NCBI GenBank assembly: GCA_025355245.1
Contig: JANXZZ010000255.1
Coordinates: 1 to 35,219 of the forward strand
Origin: Pseudomonadota bacterium
GTDB lineage: Bacteria > Pseudomonadota > Gammaproteobacteria > Steroidobacterales > Steroidobacteraceae
Reading direction: 5' to 3'
DNA: 35,219 nucleotides
Below are positions 7,103 through 14,084 of this stretch, one piece after another. The notes beneath the pieces are model-generated. The model was given only the letters and a program-made list of their open reading frames with translations, was not told where the DNA came from and made no database searches. A program made the position numbers and the translations under genes. Within the stretch, counting starts at the first letter, position 1; each line of letters starts with the position of its first letter.

Positions 7103-8050
7103 ATGCATTCGCTCGAATCCGAGTACGGCGAGCTCAAGGCCGCCGGCGTCATCGACGCGGCCGGCGCCGAGCGCGCGGTCGCCCTCGAGGAACGGGCGCT
7201 CTTCTCGGTGTCGGCCGAGCTGCGCCTCGCGCTCTATGCCTCGGTCGCCGCGATCACCGGCGGCATCGGCATCGTCCTCAAGCACACCCTCGACCGCATC
7301 GGCCCGGTCGCACTCAGCATCGCGCTCGCCGTCGTCGCGGCCGGCTGCTACGCGAGTGCAATCAGGACGCGCTCGCGGTGCGAAACGCGTTCTGCCGCCG
7401 GCGACTACGTGCTGCTGCTCGGCGCGCTGGTGCTGAGCGCGGATCTCGGCTACATCGAGTCGCAGTTCCACTGGTTCGGGGCCAACTGGAGCTGGCAGCT
7501 GCTGCTGCTCGCCCTGTTCCACGCGCTCGGCGCCTACGTGTTCGCCTCGCGCCTGCTCCTTTCCGTCGCGCTCACCTCGCTCGCGGGCTGGTTCGGCGTC
7601 ACGGCGAACCTCGGCAGCGTCTTCGACGGCGAGGCAACCGTGCGCCGCTCGGGCATCCACTCGCTGCTGTGTGCGACCGTGGTCTGGCTCGTGCGCGAAG
7701 CGCACCGGCGCGTCGCGGCACGCGCCGACTTCGCGGAGGTCTACGAGCATTTCGCCGTCAACCTCGCCTTCTGGGGCGCGATCGCGCTCTGCTTCGCCGA
7801 CGGCACGCGCCTCGCCGGATTCGTGGTGCTGGTCGCGCTGGGTGCGCTCGCGACCCGCCGGGGCCTGGTTGCCTCCCGTGAAATCCTGTTCGTGTACGGC
7901 ATCGGCTACACGGCCTTCGGCTGCTGCGTCGTCGGCTCGATCCTGGTTCACGACCTGCTCCTCGCCACGATGCTCGACCTCCTGATCGTCGTGGCCGCGG
8001 TGGTGCTGCTGTGGCGCTCGCACCGTCGCTTGCAGGCAGCGCCGCGATGA
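7103..8050 (+). CDS. Polytopic membrane protein (DUF2157-like)
   Basis: A 315-residue integral membrane protein. A short soluble N-terminus (HSLESEYGELKAAGVIDAAGAERAVALEE) resembles the start of DUF2157 proteins and is followed by roughly eight to nine hydrophobic segments, beginning with LALYASVAAITGGIGIVL. No catalytic motif is visible. Its last four bases (ATGA) are also the start of the next gene, another polytopic protein, so the two are translationally coupled and probably form one complex or work in one process. Pairs of this kind (DUF2157 with DUF4401-like partners) are common and uncharacterised. The start follows a -10 box with no leader. Confidence 0.75.
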   Translation: MHSLESEYGELKAAGVIDAAGAERAVALEERALFSVSAELRLALYASVAAITGGIGIVLKHTLDRIGPVALSIALAVVAAGCYASAIRTRSRCETRSAAGDYVLLLGALVLSADLGYIESQFHWFGANWSWQLLLLALFHALGAYVFASRLLLSVALTSLAGWFGVTANLGSVFDGEATVRRSGIHSLLCATVVWLVREAHRRVAARADFAEVYEHFAVNLAFWGAIALCFADGTRLAGFVVLVALGALATRRGLVASREILFVYGIGYTAFGCCVVGSILVHDLLLATMLDLLIVVAAVVLLWRSHRRLQAAPR

Positions 8051-9156
8051 GTCGCTTCCGCCCCACGGTCGAGGAGGAACGCTGGAGCAGCGCCGCGACC
8101 CGTCTCGGCATCGGTCGCGCACTGCCCTTCCTGGCCGCGCGGCTCGGCGGCTGGGTGCACGTCGGAACCGTGACGCGGGTCGCGCTGTTCGTCCTCGGGA
8201 CCGTCGCGGCAGCACTGACCGCGGCGATCTTCAGCCTCCTGCACCTCGCGGGCAGCTTCCTGGTCGAGGGCGTGATCCTGGTCGGCATCGCCGAGTGGCT
8301 GATCGCCCGGCGCCGGCTGTTCGCCGCCGGTCTCGAGGAGGCGCTCGAGCTCGCCGGGCTCCTGATGATCGTGTTCCAGTCACTCGATGGCGGCAGCGAT
8401 CCGAATTTCCTCAGAACCTCGATCCTGGCCGTCGGCGTCTTCACGATTGCCGGGATCCGGCTGTTGAATCCGCTCTTCACGACCGTCGCCGCGCTCGTCG
8501 CCTCCTTCGCGCTGAGCGCGCTTGGCGATACGCTCGGGCTTGCACCGGCGACCGGAGCGGCGCTCGCCGCCGCGTTCTGCTTTGCCAAGGCGGCAGGCGC
8601 ACTCGCGCTCGGCGCGCGCGGCTTCAGACGGCCGTCCCACGATCGCATGCTCGACTGGGGCGTGGTCGTGATGCCGCTGGCGGGCTACCTGTGGATCGTG
8701 CCCCGCTTCGCGGCCCCCATCACGTTCGGCTCGCTCAGGACCGCGGGCCTGCTTGGCTTCGCCACGATCGCGGTCCCGCTCGTGTTCGGGCTCGCGGCGC
8801 TGTATGCGGGCTTGCGGCGCCACGCGCACGCGCCGCTGCTCGCCTGCCTCGTCGCCATCGGCTGCATCGCGTATCAACTGCGGGAACTGACGGGCCTCGC
8901 GCTCGAGTGGCGCCTGATCGTCTGGGGCGCGGTCGCACTCGCACTCACGATCGGCCTCGAGAGGTACCTGCGCATGCCGCGGCGCGGCGTCACCTCCGCG
9001 AAGCTCGCGGACGCAGCGGACGCGTTCAAGCTGCTGCCGGTGGTCGGCGCGGCCGCGCTCACGCCGCACGCGGCGGCGGGAGCGCCCGCGGCGGATCCCA
9101 AGTTCACGGGCGGCGGTGGACAATTCGGCGGCGGCGGCGCGAGCGGCGACCTGTGA
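8047..9156 (+). CDS. Polytopic membrane protein with glycine-rich tail
   Basis: A 369-residue protein with about ten hydrophobic segments and a soluble N-terminus (MSRFRPTVEEERWSSAATRL). The ATG at 8047 overlaps the stop of the preceding gene by four bases, which fixes the start; the frame is open 36 bases further up, but that would lie inside the partner gene. The C-terminus is a glycine-rich stretch (FTGGGGQFGGGGASGDL) like the tails seen on various envelope membrane proteins, probably flexible and soluble. No domain is recognised with confidence; it may be the DUF4401-type partner of the upstream DUF2157-like protein. It ends 15 bases from a convergent gene. Confidence 0.75.
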   Translation: MSRFRPTVEEERWSSAATRLGIGRALPFLAARLGGWVHVGTVTRVALFVLGTVAAALTAAIFSLLHLAGSFLVEGVILVGIAEWLIARRRLFAAGLEEALELAGLLMIVFQSLDGGSDPNFLRTSILAVGVFTIAGIRLLNPLFTTVAALVASFALSALGDTLGLAPATGAALAAAFCFAKAAGALALGARGFRRPSHDRMLDWGVVVMPLAGYLWIVPRFAAPITFGSLRTAGLLGFATIAVPLVFGLAALYAGLRRHAHAPLLACLVAIGCIAYQLRELTGLALEWRLIVWGAVALALTIGLERYLRMPRRGVTSAKLADAADAFKLLPVVGAAALTPHAAAGAPAADPKFTGGGGQFGGGGASGDL

Positions 9157-9171
9157 CGCTGGCCGGTGCCG

Positions 9172-9669
9172 CTAGGGACGCGTAGGCGCCGCTTCCGGCA
9201 GCGGTCCGACGGCCTGGTCCTGCGCCTGGACCACCTGCCAGCGACCGCCGCGCAGGATCCAGACGTCGGACCACACGAAGCGTCCCTTCTTGACGTGTCC
9301 CGCCGAATCCTTCTGCACCCACGATTCGCTGCCGGTCGCGTACGCGGTGGGTCCGAAGAAACGCACGTTCAGGTCGTCGACGTGGTTCGCGACGAAGTCT
9401 CCCGGTCCCGCTTCCGCGTCCGCGATCGTTTCCGCCTTGTTCCACAGGAGCTTGGTGCCATCGGGGTACACCCACACGAAGTCATCCGCGAGGATGCGCT
9501 TCAGCACCGAGGCATCGTTGGTTGGCACCGATTCCGCCCATTGCTTCTCGCCGTCCTCGATGTAGCGGCGCGCCTCGCTCTCGGAGTAGGCGCATCCGCC
9601 GACGGCCAGCAGCGCCAGTGCGCCCAGCACGAGTGGCGCGGCGGCGGCGCGCGGCGACGTTCCGGTCAT
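9172..9669 (-). CDS. NTF2-like (SnoaL/DUF4440-type) lipoprotein
   Basis: A 165-residue protein with a lipoprotein signal peptide: a hydrophobic stretch APLVLGALALLAVGGC, where VGGC is a lipobox-like site for lipidation of the Cys. The mature part has the NTF2-like order: helix EARRYIEDGEKQWAESV, then LKRILADDFVWVYPDGT, then VDDLNVRFFGPTAYATGSESWV and a final GRFVWSDVWILRGGRWQVVQAQ strand pair. Such folds bind small molecules or serve as scaffolds; few catalytic residues can be assigned. The ATG at 9669 places the signal peptide correctly; an upstream in-frame start at 9699 would add ten residues. It is on the same strand as, and 52 bases downstream of, the DUF2937 gene. Confidence 0.83.
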   Translation of the reverse strand: MTGTSPRAAAAPLVLGALALLAVGGCAYSESEARRYIEDGEKQWAESVPTNDASVLKRILADDFVWVYPDGTKLLWNKAETIADAEAGPGDFVANHVDDLNVRFFGPTAYATGSESWVQKDSAGHVKKGRFVWSDVWILRGGRWQVVQAQDQAVGPLPEAAPTRP

Positions 9670-9721
9670 CTGCAAGCCCCCGAGGTCCGGTGAACGCATG
9701 CTTAGGTCCGCGCCAGGGCGG

Positions 9722-10246
9722 CTAGCGGCCGTGCGCCGCGTGCGCCGGATGGCGGCGGCGCGGCCTCAAAAGATAGAAGATGCCCTGCACCAGCCCCTCG
9801 AGCGAGAGTGCCAGCACGGTACCGATCACCACGCCGCTGGCAATAGCCGCGGGCGACAGCGGCACCGTGTAGGCGTATTCGGTGCGCGTCTCGGCGAGTA
9901 TGTCGCGATTGGCGCCGGTCGCGACGTGGAATATCTGCGCGATCAGCGGGCCCCTGAGCGCGGCAAGCTCCGCGGTCAGCATTTTGACCCGGTCGTAGAT
10001 CGTGCGGATCGTCCTGCCCTCGTCCTTGAACGCAAGATCGTCGCTGCCGGCGTGGTGGGTAATCAGTGCCTCGACGTCGCCGTTGAAATATTTGTCCGCG
10101 GTCTCCTGGAAACCGCGGAAGTTCACGGTCGCCTCAATCTGGTGGGCGCTGACGCGTTTCGCGTACTGGTCAACGAAGCCCGGAACCTGCACCCCGACCA
10201 GCAGACCGACGGCGAATAGGATGAGGCGCACGTAGTTGGCTAACAT
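9722..10246 (-). CDS. DUF2937 family membrane protein
   Basis: A 174-residue protein matching the DUF2937 family in layout. It has an N-terminal membrane segment followed by LLVGVQVPGFVDQYAKRVSAH (in part), a long soluble helical middle (residues about 35-125) and a second membrane segment near LSPAAIASGVVIGTVLALSL, ending in a basic tail. The soluble part should lie in the periplasm if both ends are cytoplasmic. DUF2937 is restricted largely to proteobacteria and has no known function. GGGAG seven bases before the ATG supports the start. It could share a transcript with the NTF2-like lipoprotein gene that follows it. Confidence 0.85.
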   Translation of the reverse strand: MLANYVRLILFAVGLLVGVQVPGFVDQYAKRVSAHQIEATVNFRGFQETADKYFNGDVEALITHHAGSDDLAFKDEGRTIRTIYDRVKMLTAELAALRGPLIAQIFHVATGANRDILAETRTEYAYTVPLSPAAIASGVVIGTVLALSLEGLVQGIFYLLRPRRRHPAHAAHGR

Positions 10247-10394
10247 GGCACTGCTCCCGGTGCTGCGCCGCAGGATCGGATTCCCGTCCGGCGGCCCCGT
10301 CGAAGGACCCTGACCGACTTGAAGCCAACCTTAGCATTCTTCGGAAGATGGCCGCCGCAAACAGCCCCGCAACTCCGGACAGCGCGGCCCGGTG

Positions 10395-10889
10395 ATGACG
10401 CCTGAGGCCGCGAGCGCATTCGTCAAGCGGCACGGCGTGGTGCTGGCCGCCGCACGCGGCCCCGTCCCCAGCATCGCGGAGCGGATCGCCGGCGCCCCGA
10501 TCCGCGGCAGCTGGTGGGGTCATCCCAGGGGCCGCGAGATTTTCCGCACGCTCGAACACCTGTCCGCGTCATCCGACGTGCTGGTGTGCCGCCTGGTCGG
10601 CGGCAAGGTGAGCTTCGTGCACCGGCGCCTGTGGCCGGCGCTCGTGCGGATTGCCGCCCACTTCCCGGCCCGCTCGGTGAGCCAGGTTCACCAGGTGCAC
10701 ACCGAGGCCGGGATGCACCGCTCCCACGACGTGCCCTTCCCCGACTGGGTGCCGGCCCCGGTGACGGCCGCGGCGCGCAAGCTGAGCGAAGCCGAGGCCT
10801 TCCAGGAGCTCGGCGGCTGGGCGACGCCGAAGCCAAAGGCCGCCCGGCGACGCGCGCCCGCGCGCGCGCCGGCCAGGCGACCCGCCTAG
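10395..10889 (+). CDS. Conserved protein of unknown function (RGSWWGHP motif)
   Basis: A 164-residue soluble protein. Visible blocks are AERIAGAPIRGSWWGHPRGREIF (in part), DVLVCRLVGGKVSFVHRRLWPALVRIA and a basic Ala/Arg/Pro tail (about 145-164). The blocks look like those of a widespread hypothetical family from soil bacteria; I do not know a function. The Trp-Trp, His and Arg residues in a conserved loop could suggest nucleic acid or ligand binding, but nothing more can be said. The ATG at 10395 directly follows an in-frame GTG, either of which could start it. Its stop shares a CTAG palindrome with the stop of the convergent VOC gene, so the two genes overlap by four bases. Confidence 0.7.
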   Translation: MTPEAASAFVKRHGVVLAAARGPVPSIAERIAGAPIRGSWWGHPRGREIFRTLEHLSASSDVLVCRLVGGKVSFVHRRLWPALVRIAAHFPARSVSQVHQVHTEAGMHRSHDVPFPDWVPAPVTAAARKLSEAEAFQELGGWATPKPKAARRRAPARAPARRPA

Positions 10890-11251
10890 CCTGAGGACAG
10901 CACGAAGCGGTTGCCGTCGGGGTCCTTGAATATCGCCATCGTTCCCCAGGGCTGCGTTTCGGGCTCGCGCTCGAAGACGACGCCGCGCTGCTTGAGCTGC
11001 CGGTAGGTTCCCGCGACGTCGTCGCAGGTGAAGGAGCCGTTGAAGAACGAGCCGATGCGATCTTCGTGGCCGGGCGGCGTGAACAACACCACCCGCGTTG
11101 CCGAGTTTGCGATCCGCAGCTCGATCCAGCGCTGCTTGTCGTCGAAGGGCTGGTCGGTCGCGATCTCGAAACCGAGCGCCTCGGTATAGAACTTGACGGC
11201 CTTGGCCTGGTCGCGCGTCGGGATGCTGACGAATTTGAGTTGCGTAATCAC
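10886..11251 (-). CDS. VOC (glyoxalase/bleomycin resistance-like) family protein
   Basis: A 121-residue vicinal-oxygen-chelate protein with the paired beta-alpha-beta-beta-beta layout. Module one is ITQLKFVSIPTRDQAKAVKFYTEALGFEI followed by RWIELRI; module two runs from FTCDDVAGTYRQLKQRGV to MAIFKDPDGNRFVLSSG, the usual C-terminal signature. Members bind metals or sequester or convert small molecules; the canonical metal ligands are not all obvious here. GTG at 11251 is chosen as the start because GGAGG lies five bases before it; a longer version from the GTG at 11263 has no such site. It converges with the unknown gene to its left, and its start is 81 bases from the divergent HTH gene. Confidence 0.85.
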   Translation of the reverse strand: MITQLKFVSIPTRDQAKAVKFYTEALGFEIATDQPFDDKQRWIELRIANSATRVVLFTPPGHEDRIGSFFNGSFTCDDVAGTYRQLKQRGVVFEREPETQPWGTMAIFKDPDGNRFVLSSG

Positions 11252-11312
11252 AGGGACCTCCACGGGCGGTGGCGCAGTATGCGACCGGCGACCGCTTCTC
11301 TATACCAATGGA

Positions 11313-11321
11313 TGCTATAGT
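11313..11321 (+). promoter_or_regulatory. Extended -10 box (TGCTATAGT) before the small HTH gene
   Basis: TGC followed by TATAGT (11316-11321) ends ten bases before the ATG at 11332, in a distinctly AT-rich patch. It predicts a leaderless or near-leaderless message and supports 11332 over the in-frame ATG at 11308, which would lie upstream of the transcript. Short inverted repeats surround it: ATAGT/ACTAT (11317-11321 and 11329-11333) and CCAATG/CATTGG (11305-11310 and 11340-11345). Confidence 0.5.
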
Positions 11322-11331
11322 TATTGATACT

Positions 11332-11628
11332 ATGGAACGCATTGGCATCGATGCCTACGTCGTCGACGTCCTGATGCCCGACCTCGTCGGGCACGACCGG
11401 CGTCCGGCAACCTTCATCGTCTACCTGTTCCTGCTGCGCGAGGCGGCGCGTCGCCGGCGCGATTCGGTGTCGGTGAGCCTGCAGTCGATCGCAACGCGCA
11501 CCGGGCTTTCGAAGTCGACCGTGCAGGTGGCGCTGCGGCACCTCAGGAGGCGGCGGCTCATCGACCCCGCCGTCATCGCCACCGTCACGGACCCGGCGCG
11601 GCGCGTGCTGCGCCCGTGGATCCGCTGA
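11332..11628 (+). CDS. Small helix-turn-helix DNA-binding protein
   Basis: A 98-residue protein that opens MERIGIDAYVVDVLMPDLVGHDRRP and continues FIVYLFLLREAARRR. A winged-helix-like HTH follows at about 45-75: SVSLQSIATRTGLSKSTVQVALRHLRRRRLI, where TGLSKSTVQVALRHL is the recognition helix region of a GntR/MarR-like fold. There is no ligand domain, so it is either a minimal regulator or a DNA-binding accessory protein. The start at 11332 follows an extended -10 box by ten bases; ATG 11308 and GTG 11269 are alternatives. The divergent VOC gene is the nearest possible target. The fold is clear, the role unknown. Confidence 0.78.
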   Translation: MERIGIDAYVVDVLMPDLVGHDRRPATFIVYLFLLREAARRRRDSVSVSLQSIATRTGLSKSTVQVALRHLRRRRLIDPAVIATVTDPARRVLRPWIR

Positions 11629-11646
11629 GGCGCAGCCGCCCGCAGG

Positions 11647-12717
11647 CTACGTCGGGGGCGGCGACGTCCCGGCGGGACGGGCAGATGCGTCATCCGCGGC
11701 GGCCGCGTGCGCATCGCGCACCTCGCTCGCCAGGTCGCACACGGCCATCGCGTAGTTGATGCGCGGGTTGTAGCGACTGATCACGCGAAAGTTCCTGAAG
11801 CCCACGCGATAGCCGATGCCATCCTTGCGCACCGAACGGATCAGCACCGCCGGCGTGGCACCCGGCACGCGGCGGTCGATCTTGACGCCACGGCGCCGGA
11901 GCGACTCGGCCGTTTCGTTGAGTGTGATGCCGCCGGCGGAGCCGACATCCTTGCCGCCGACCGTCGCGACATCGATGAGCGGAACGCCATCCGTCTCCCA
12001 GCCGCGCTTGACGAGGAACTCGGCGATGCTGGCGAACACGAGCGACCAGTCGTTCCAGAGATTCGCCTTGTGGCGCGCCTCCGCGCGCGCGGCGAACAGC
12101 CGATAGCTCGAGGGCATCAGCTGCGGCGCGCCGAGCGCGCCGCCGTAGGAGCCCTTGAGGCTCAACGGATCGACGCTCAGGTCCCGGCTCAGCAGCAGGA
12201 ACTGCCGCAGCTCGGTGCGAAAATACGTATCGCGCGCCGGGTAGTCGAAGGCGAGCGTCATCAGCGTGTCGATCTCCGGGTACGAGCCCGTCACCTGCCC
12301 GTAGTTGGTCTCGATACCGAGGATCGCGACCAGGTACTCGGGCGCGACGCCAAAACGCGCCGCCGCGTCCTTCAGCGCCGCCTCGTGCGCCTTCCAGAAC
12401 TGAACGCCCGCCGTGACCCGCACCGGCGTCACGTAGCGCGCGCGGTACTCCCACCACTCGAGCGTCTTCTCGGCGGGACGGGTCATCGCCGCCACGAGTT
12501 GGGGCCGCGGCTTCGCGGCACCGAGGATGGCGATCACCTCGTCGTTCGGCAGCCGGTCGCGATCGACGAGGCCGCGGATGAACGCGGCGATTTCGGGTCG
12601 CGCGAGGTCGAAGTGCGGGCCCGCCGTCGCCGGCACCGCTCCCGCATCGCCGCGCGCCGCCGCCGCGAGCAGCAGGCACGCGCAGAGGCCGGCGGCTCTA
12701 GAGCTTGCTGAGGACAC
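11647..12717 (-). CDS. mltB: Lytic murein transglycosylase, MltB (GH103) family
   Basis: A 356-residue periplasmic enzyme that cleaves the glycan strand of peptidoglycan to 1,6-anhydromuropeptides. ILGIETNYG at 132-140 contains the catalytic Glu136; further family blocks are YVTPVRVTAGVQFW, GSYGGALGAPQLMPSSY and FASIAEFLVKRGW, in the usual order of the SLT_2 domain. A short hydrophobic signal lies at about 8-27; a Cys pair in it (LCAC) could make a lipobox, but the match is poor. No C-terminal peptidoglycan-binding domain is present; the tail is Ala/Pro-rich. The start is a GTG that overlaps the end of the hydroxyacid dehydrogenase gene by 20 bases, so the two are co-transcribed and coupled. 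It converges with the HTH gene, 18 bases away. Confidence 0.9.
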   Translation of the reverse strand: MSSASSRAAGLCACLLLAAAARGDAGAVPATAGPHFDLARPEIAAFIRGLVDRDRLPNDEVIAILGAAKPRPQLVAAMTRPAEKTLEWWEYRARYVTPVRVTAGVQFWKAHEAALKDAAARFGVAPEYLVAILGIETNYGQVTGSYPEIDTLMTLAFDYPARDTYFRTELRQFLLLSRDLSVDPLSLKGSYGGALGAPQLMPSSYRLFAARAEARHKANLWNDWSLVFASIAEFLVKRGWETDGVPLIDVATVGGKDVGSAGGITLNETAESLRRRGVKIDRRVPGATPAVLIRSVRKDGIGYRVGFRNFRVISRYNPRINYAMAVCDLASEVRDAHAAAADDASARPAGTSPPPT

Positions 12718-13930
12718 GGTCGCGCGAGATCGCCGCGATCGAGGGCGTTCCGGCTTGCCCCATGATCACGTGCAGCTCGCGCGTGAAGATGTCGAGCACC
12801 GCCTCGACCCCCGGCTGCCCGAATGCCGCGAGCCCCCACACCTGCGGTCGACCGAGGCCGACGGCGGAGGCGCCGAGCGCGAGTGCCTTGAACACGTCCG
12901 TGCCGCGCCGGATGCCGCCGTCGACGAGGACGGGAATGCGGCCGCCGGCCGCGGCCACGACCTCCGGCAGGCACTCGATCGTCGAGCGCAGCGTCTCCTC
13001 GTCCCGCCCGCCGTGGTTCGATACGACGATGCCATCGACACCGTGCGCGACGCAGCGCTCGGCATCCTCGCCCGTGACGATGCCCTTCACGACGAGCTTC
13101 ACGGACACGAGCTGGCGCATCCGGTCGAGGTACTCCCAGGTCAGGTTCTTCGGCGTGTGGCCGGTGACGCGCGATACGTCGAGGTCCGTGAACATCGGGG
13201 CCTTGTTCCAGAAGTCGTGGTTGTTGCCGACGTGGCAGTTGGTGCACTCCCGCGTGTCGGCACGCATCGCGCGCTGCTGCGTCTCGTTGTTGCGGCCCGG
13301 GATGTTGTCGACGGTGAAGGCGATGACCGGACAGCCGGCATGCTCCGCGCGCTTGACGAGCGCCGTCGTCACCGCCCAGTCGTCCGTCGCGTACAGCTGC
13401 ATCCACACGGGCGCACCGCGCGCCTCGGCGACCGCCTCGACGCCGGTCGAGCCCGCCATCGACAGCATCATCAGCGCCTTGCGGCTCGCGGCACCGCGCG
13501 CGGTCGCAAGCTCGGCCTCCGGATGAAACGCACGCTGCCCGGACACGGCCGACAGGTACACCGGCGTCGGCCACTTCGTGCCGAAGAGGTCGACCGAGGT
13601 ATCGAGATGGCTCACGTCGACAAAGCGTCGCGAGCGGATCTCGATGCGCGAGAAAGCCTCGTGGTTGATCGCGACCGTCCGGTCGTCATCGACCCCGGTC
13701 GCCATGTAGCCCCAATGCGCGGGCGGCAGTGCCGCACGCGCGAGCGCCTCGAACTCCATCACGTTGAGTATCCGGTCCACCGTCACCGCCGCTGCTGCCG
13801 CCGCAGGATGCGCAGTCGCGGGCAGCGTAAGCGCCCGGGCGAGCGCGGGAGCCGCCGCCAGCACGGGCAGCGCCGACAGGTAGCGGAGCAGGTTGCGCCG
13901 CGCGCTTGAGATGGGATCCCCGATCATCAT
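12698..13930 (-). CDS. Tat-exported FMN-dependent 2-hydroxyacid dehydrogenase with CxxCH heme motif
   Basis: A 410-residue member of the FMN-dependent alpha-hydroxyacid dehydrogenase/oxidase family (lactate, glycolate and mandelate enzymes). Visible motifs are Tyr180 in QLY, Lys282 in VVKG, the catalytic His306 in SNHGGR and the phosphate-binding VDGGIRRGTDV. The N-terminus SARRNLLRYLSALPVLAAAPALA (in part) is a twin-arginine signal, so the protein is exported folded with FMN bound. Residues 229-233 are CTNCH, a c-type heme attachment motif within the variable loop after TVDNIPGR. Covalent heme would make it a periplasmic flavocytochrome passing electrons to the respiratory chain; this is inferred. 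The ATG at 13930 has GGGGGAG six bases upstream. It overlaps the mltB start by 20 bases. Confidence 0.88.
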   Translation of the reverse strand: MMIGDPISSARRNLLRYLSALPVLAAAPALARALTLPATAHPAAAAAAVTVDRILNVMEFEALARAALPPAHWGYMATGVDDDRTVAINHEAFSRIEIRSRRFVDVSHLDTSVDLFGTKWPTPVYLSAVSGQRAFHPEAELATARGAASRKALMMLSMAGSTGVEAVAEARGAPVWMQLYATDDWAVTTALVKRAEHAGCPVIAFTVDNIPGRNNETQQRAMRADTRECTNCHVGNNHDFWNKAPMFTDLDVSRVTGHTPKNLTWEYLDRMRQLVSVKLVVKGIVTGEDAERCVAHGVDGIVVSNHGGRDEETLRSTIECLPEVVAAAGGRIPVLVDGGIRRGTDVFKALALGASAVGLGRPQVWGLAAFGQPGVEAVLDIFTRELHVIMGQAGTPSIAAISRDRVLSKL

Positions 13931-14084
13931 GTTGTTCTCCCCCAAGGTTGGCGTGGATCCTGGCGCGACGCCAGCGTCGGACCGCGCCCCATGGTTCGCG
14001 AGACTCGCACCGACGTCGGCTGCGAGCGCACTGCATGGTCCCGGAAGTCCGGAGCCGGCGCAACCGGCGGTCGGCCCGCGTCCC

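Noticed and set aside
14061-14075. Small hairpin (GCCGG/CCGGC) near the tamB stop as a terminator
   Set aside because: The stem is only five pairs and no T-run follows on the minus strand.
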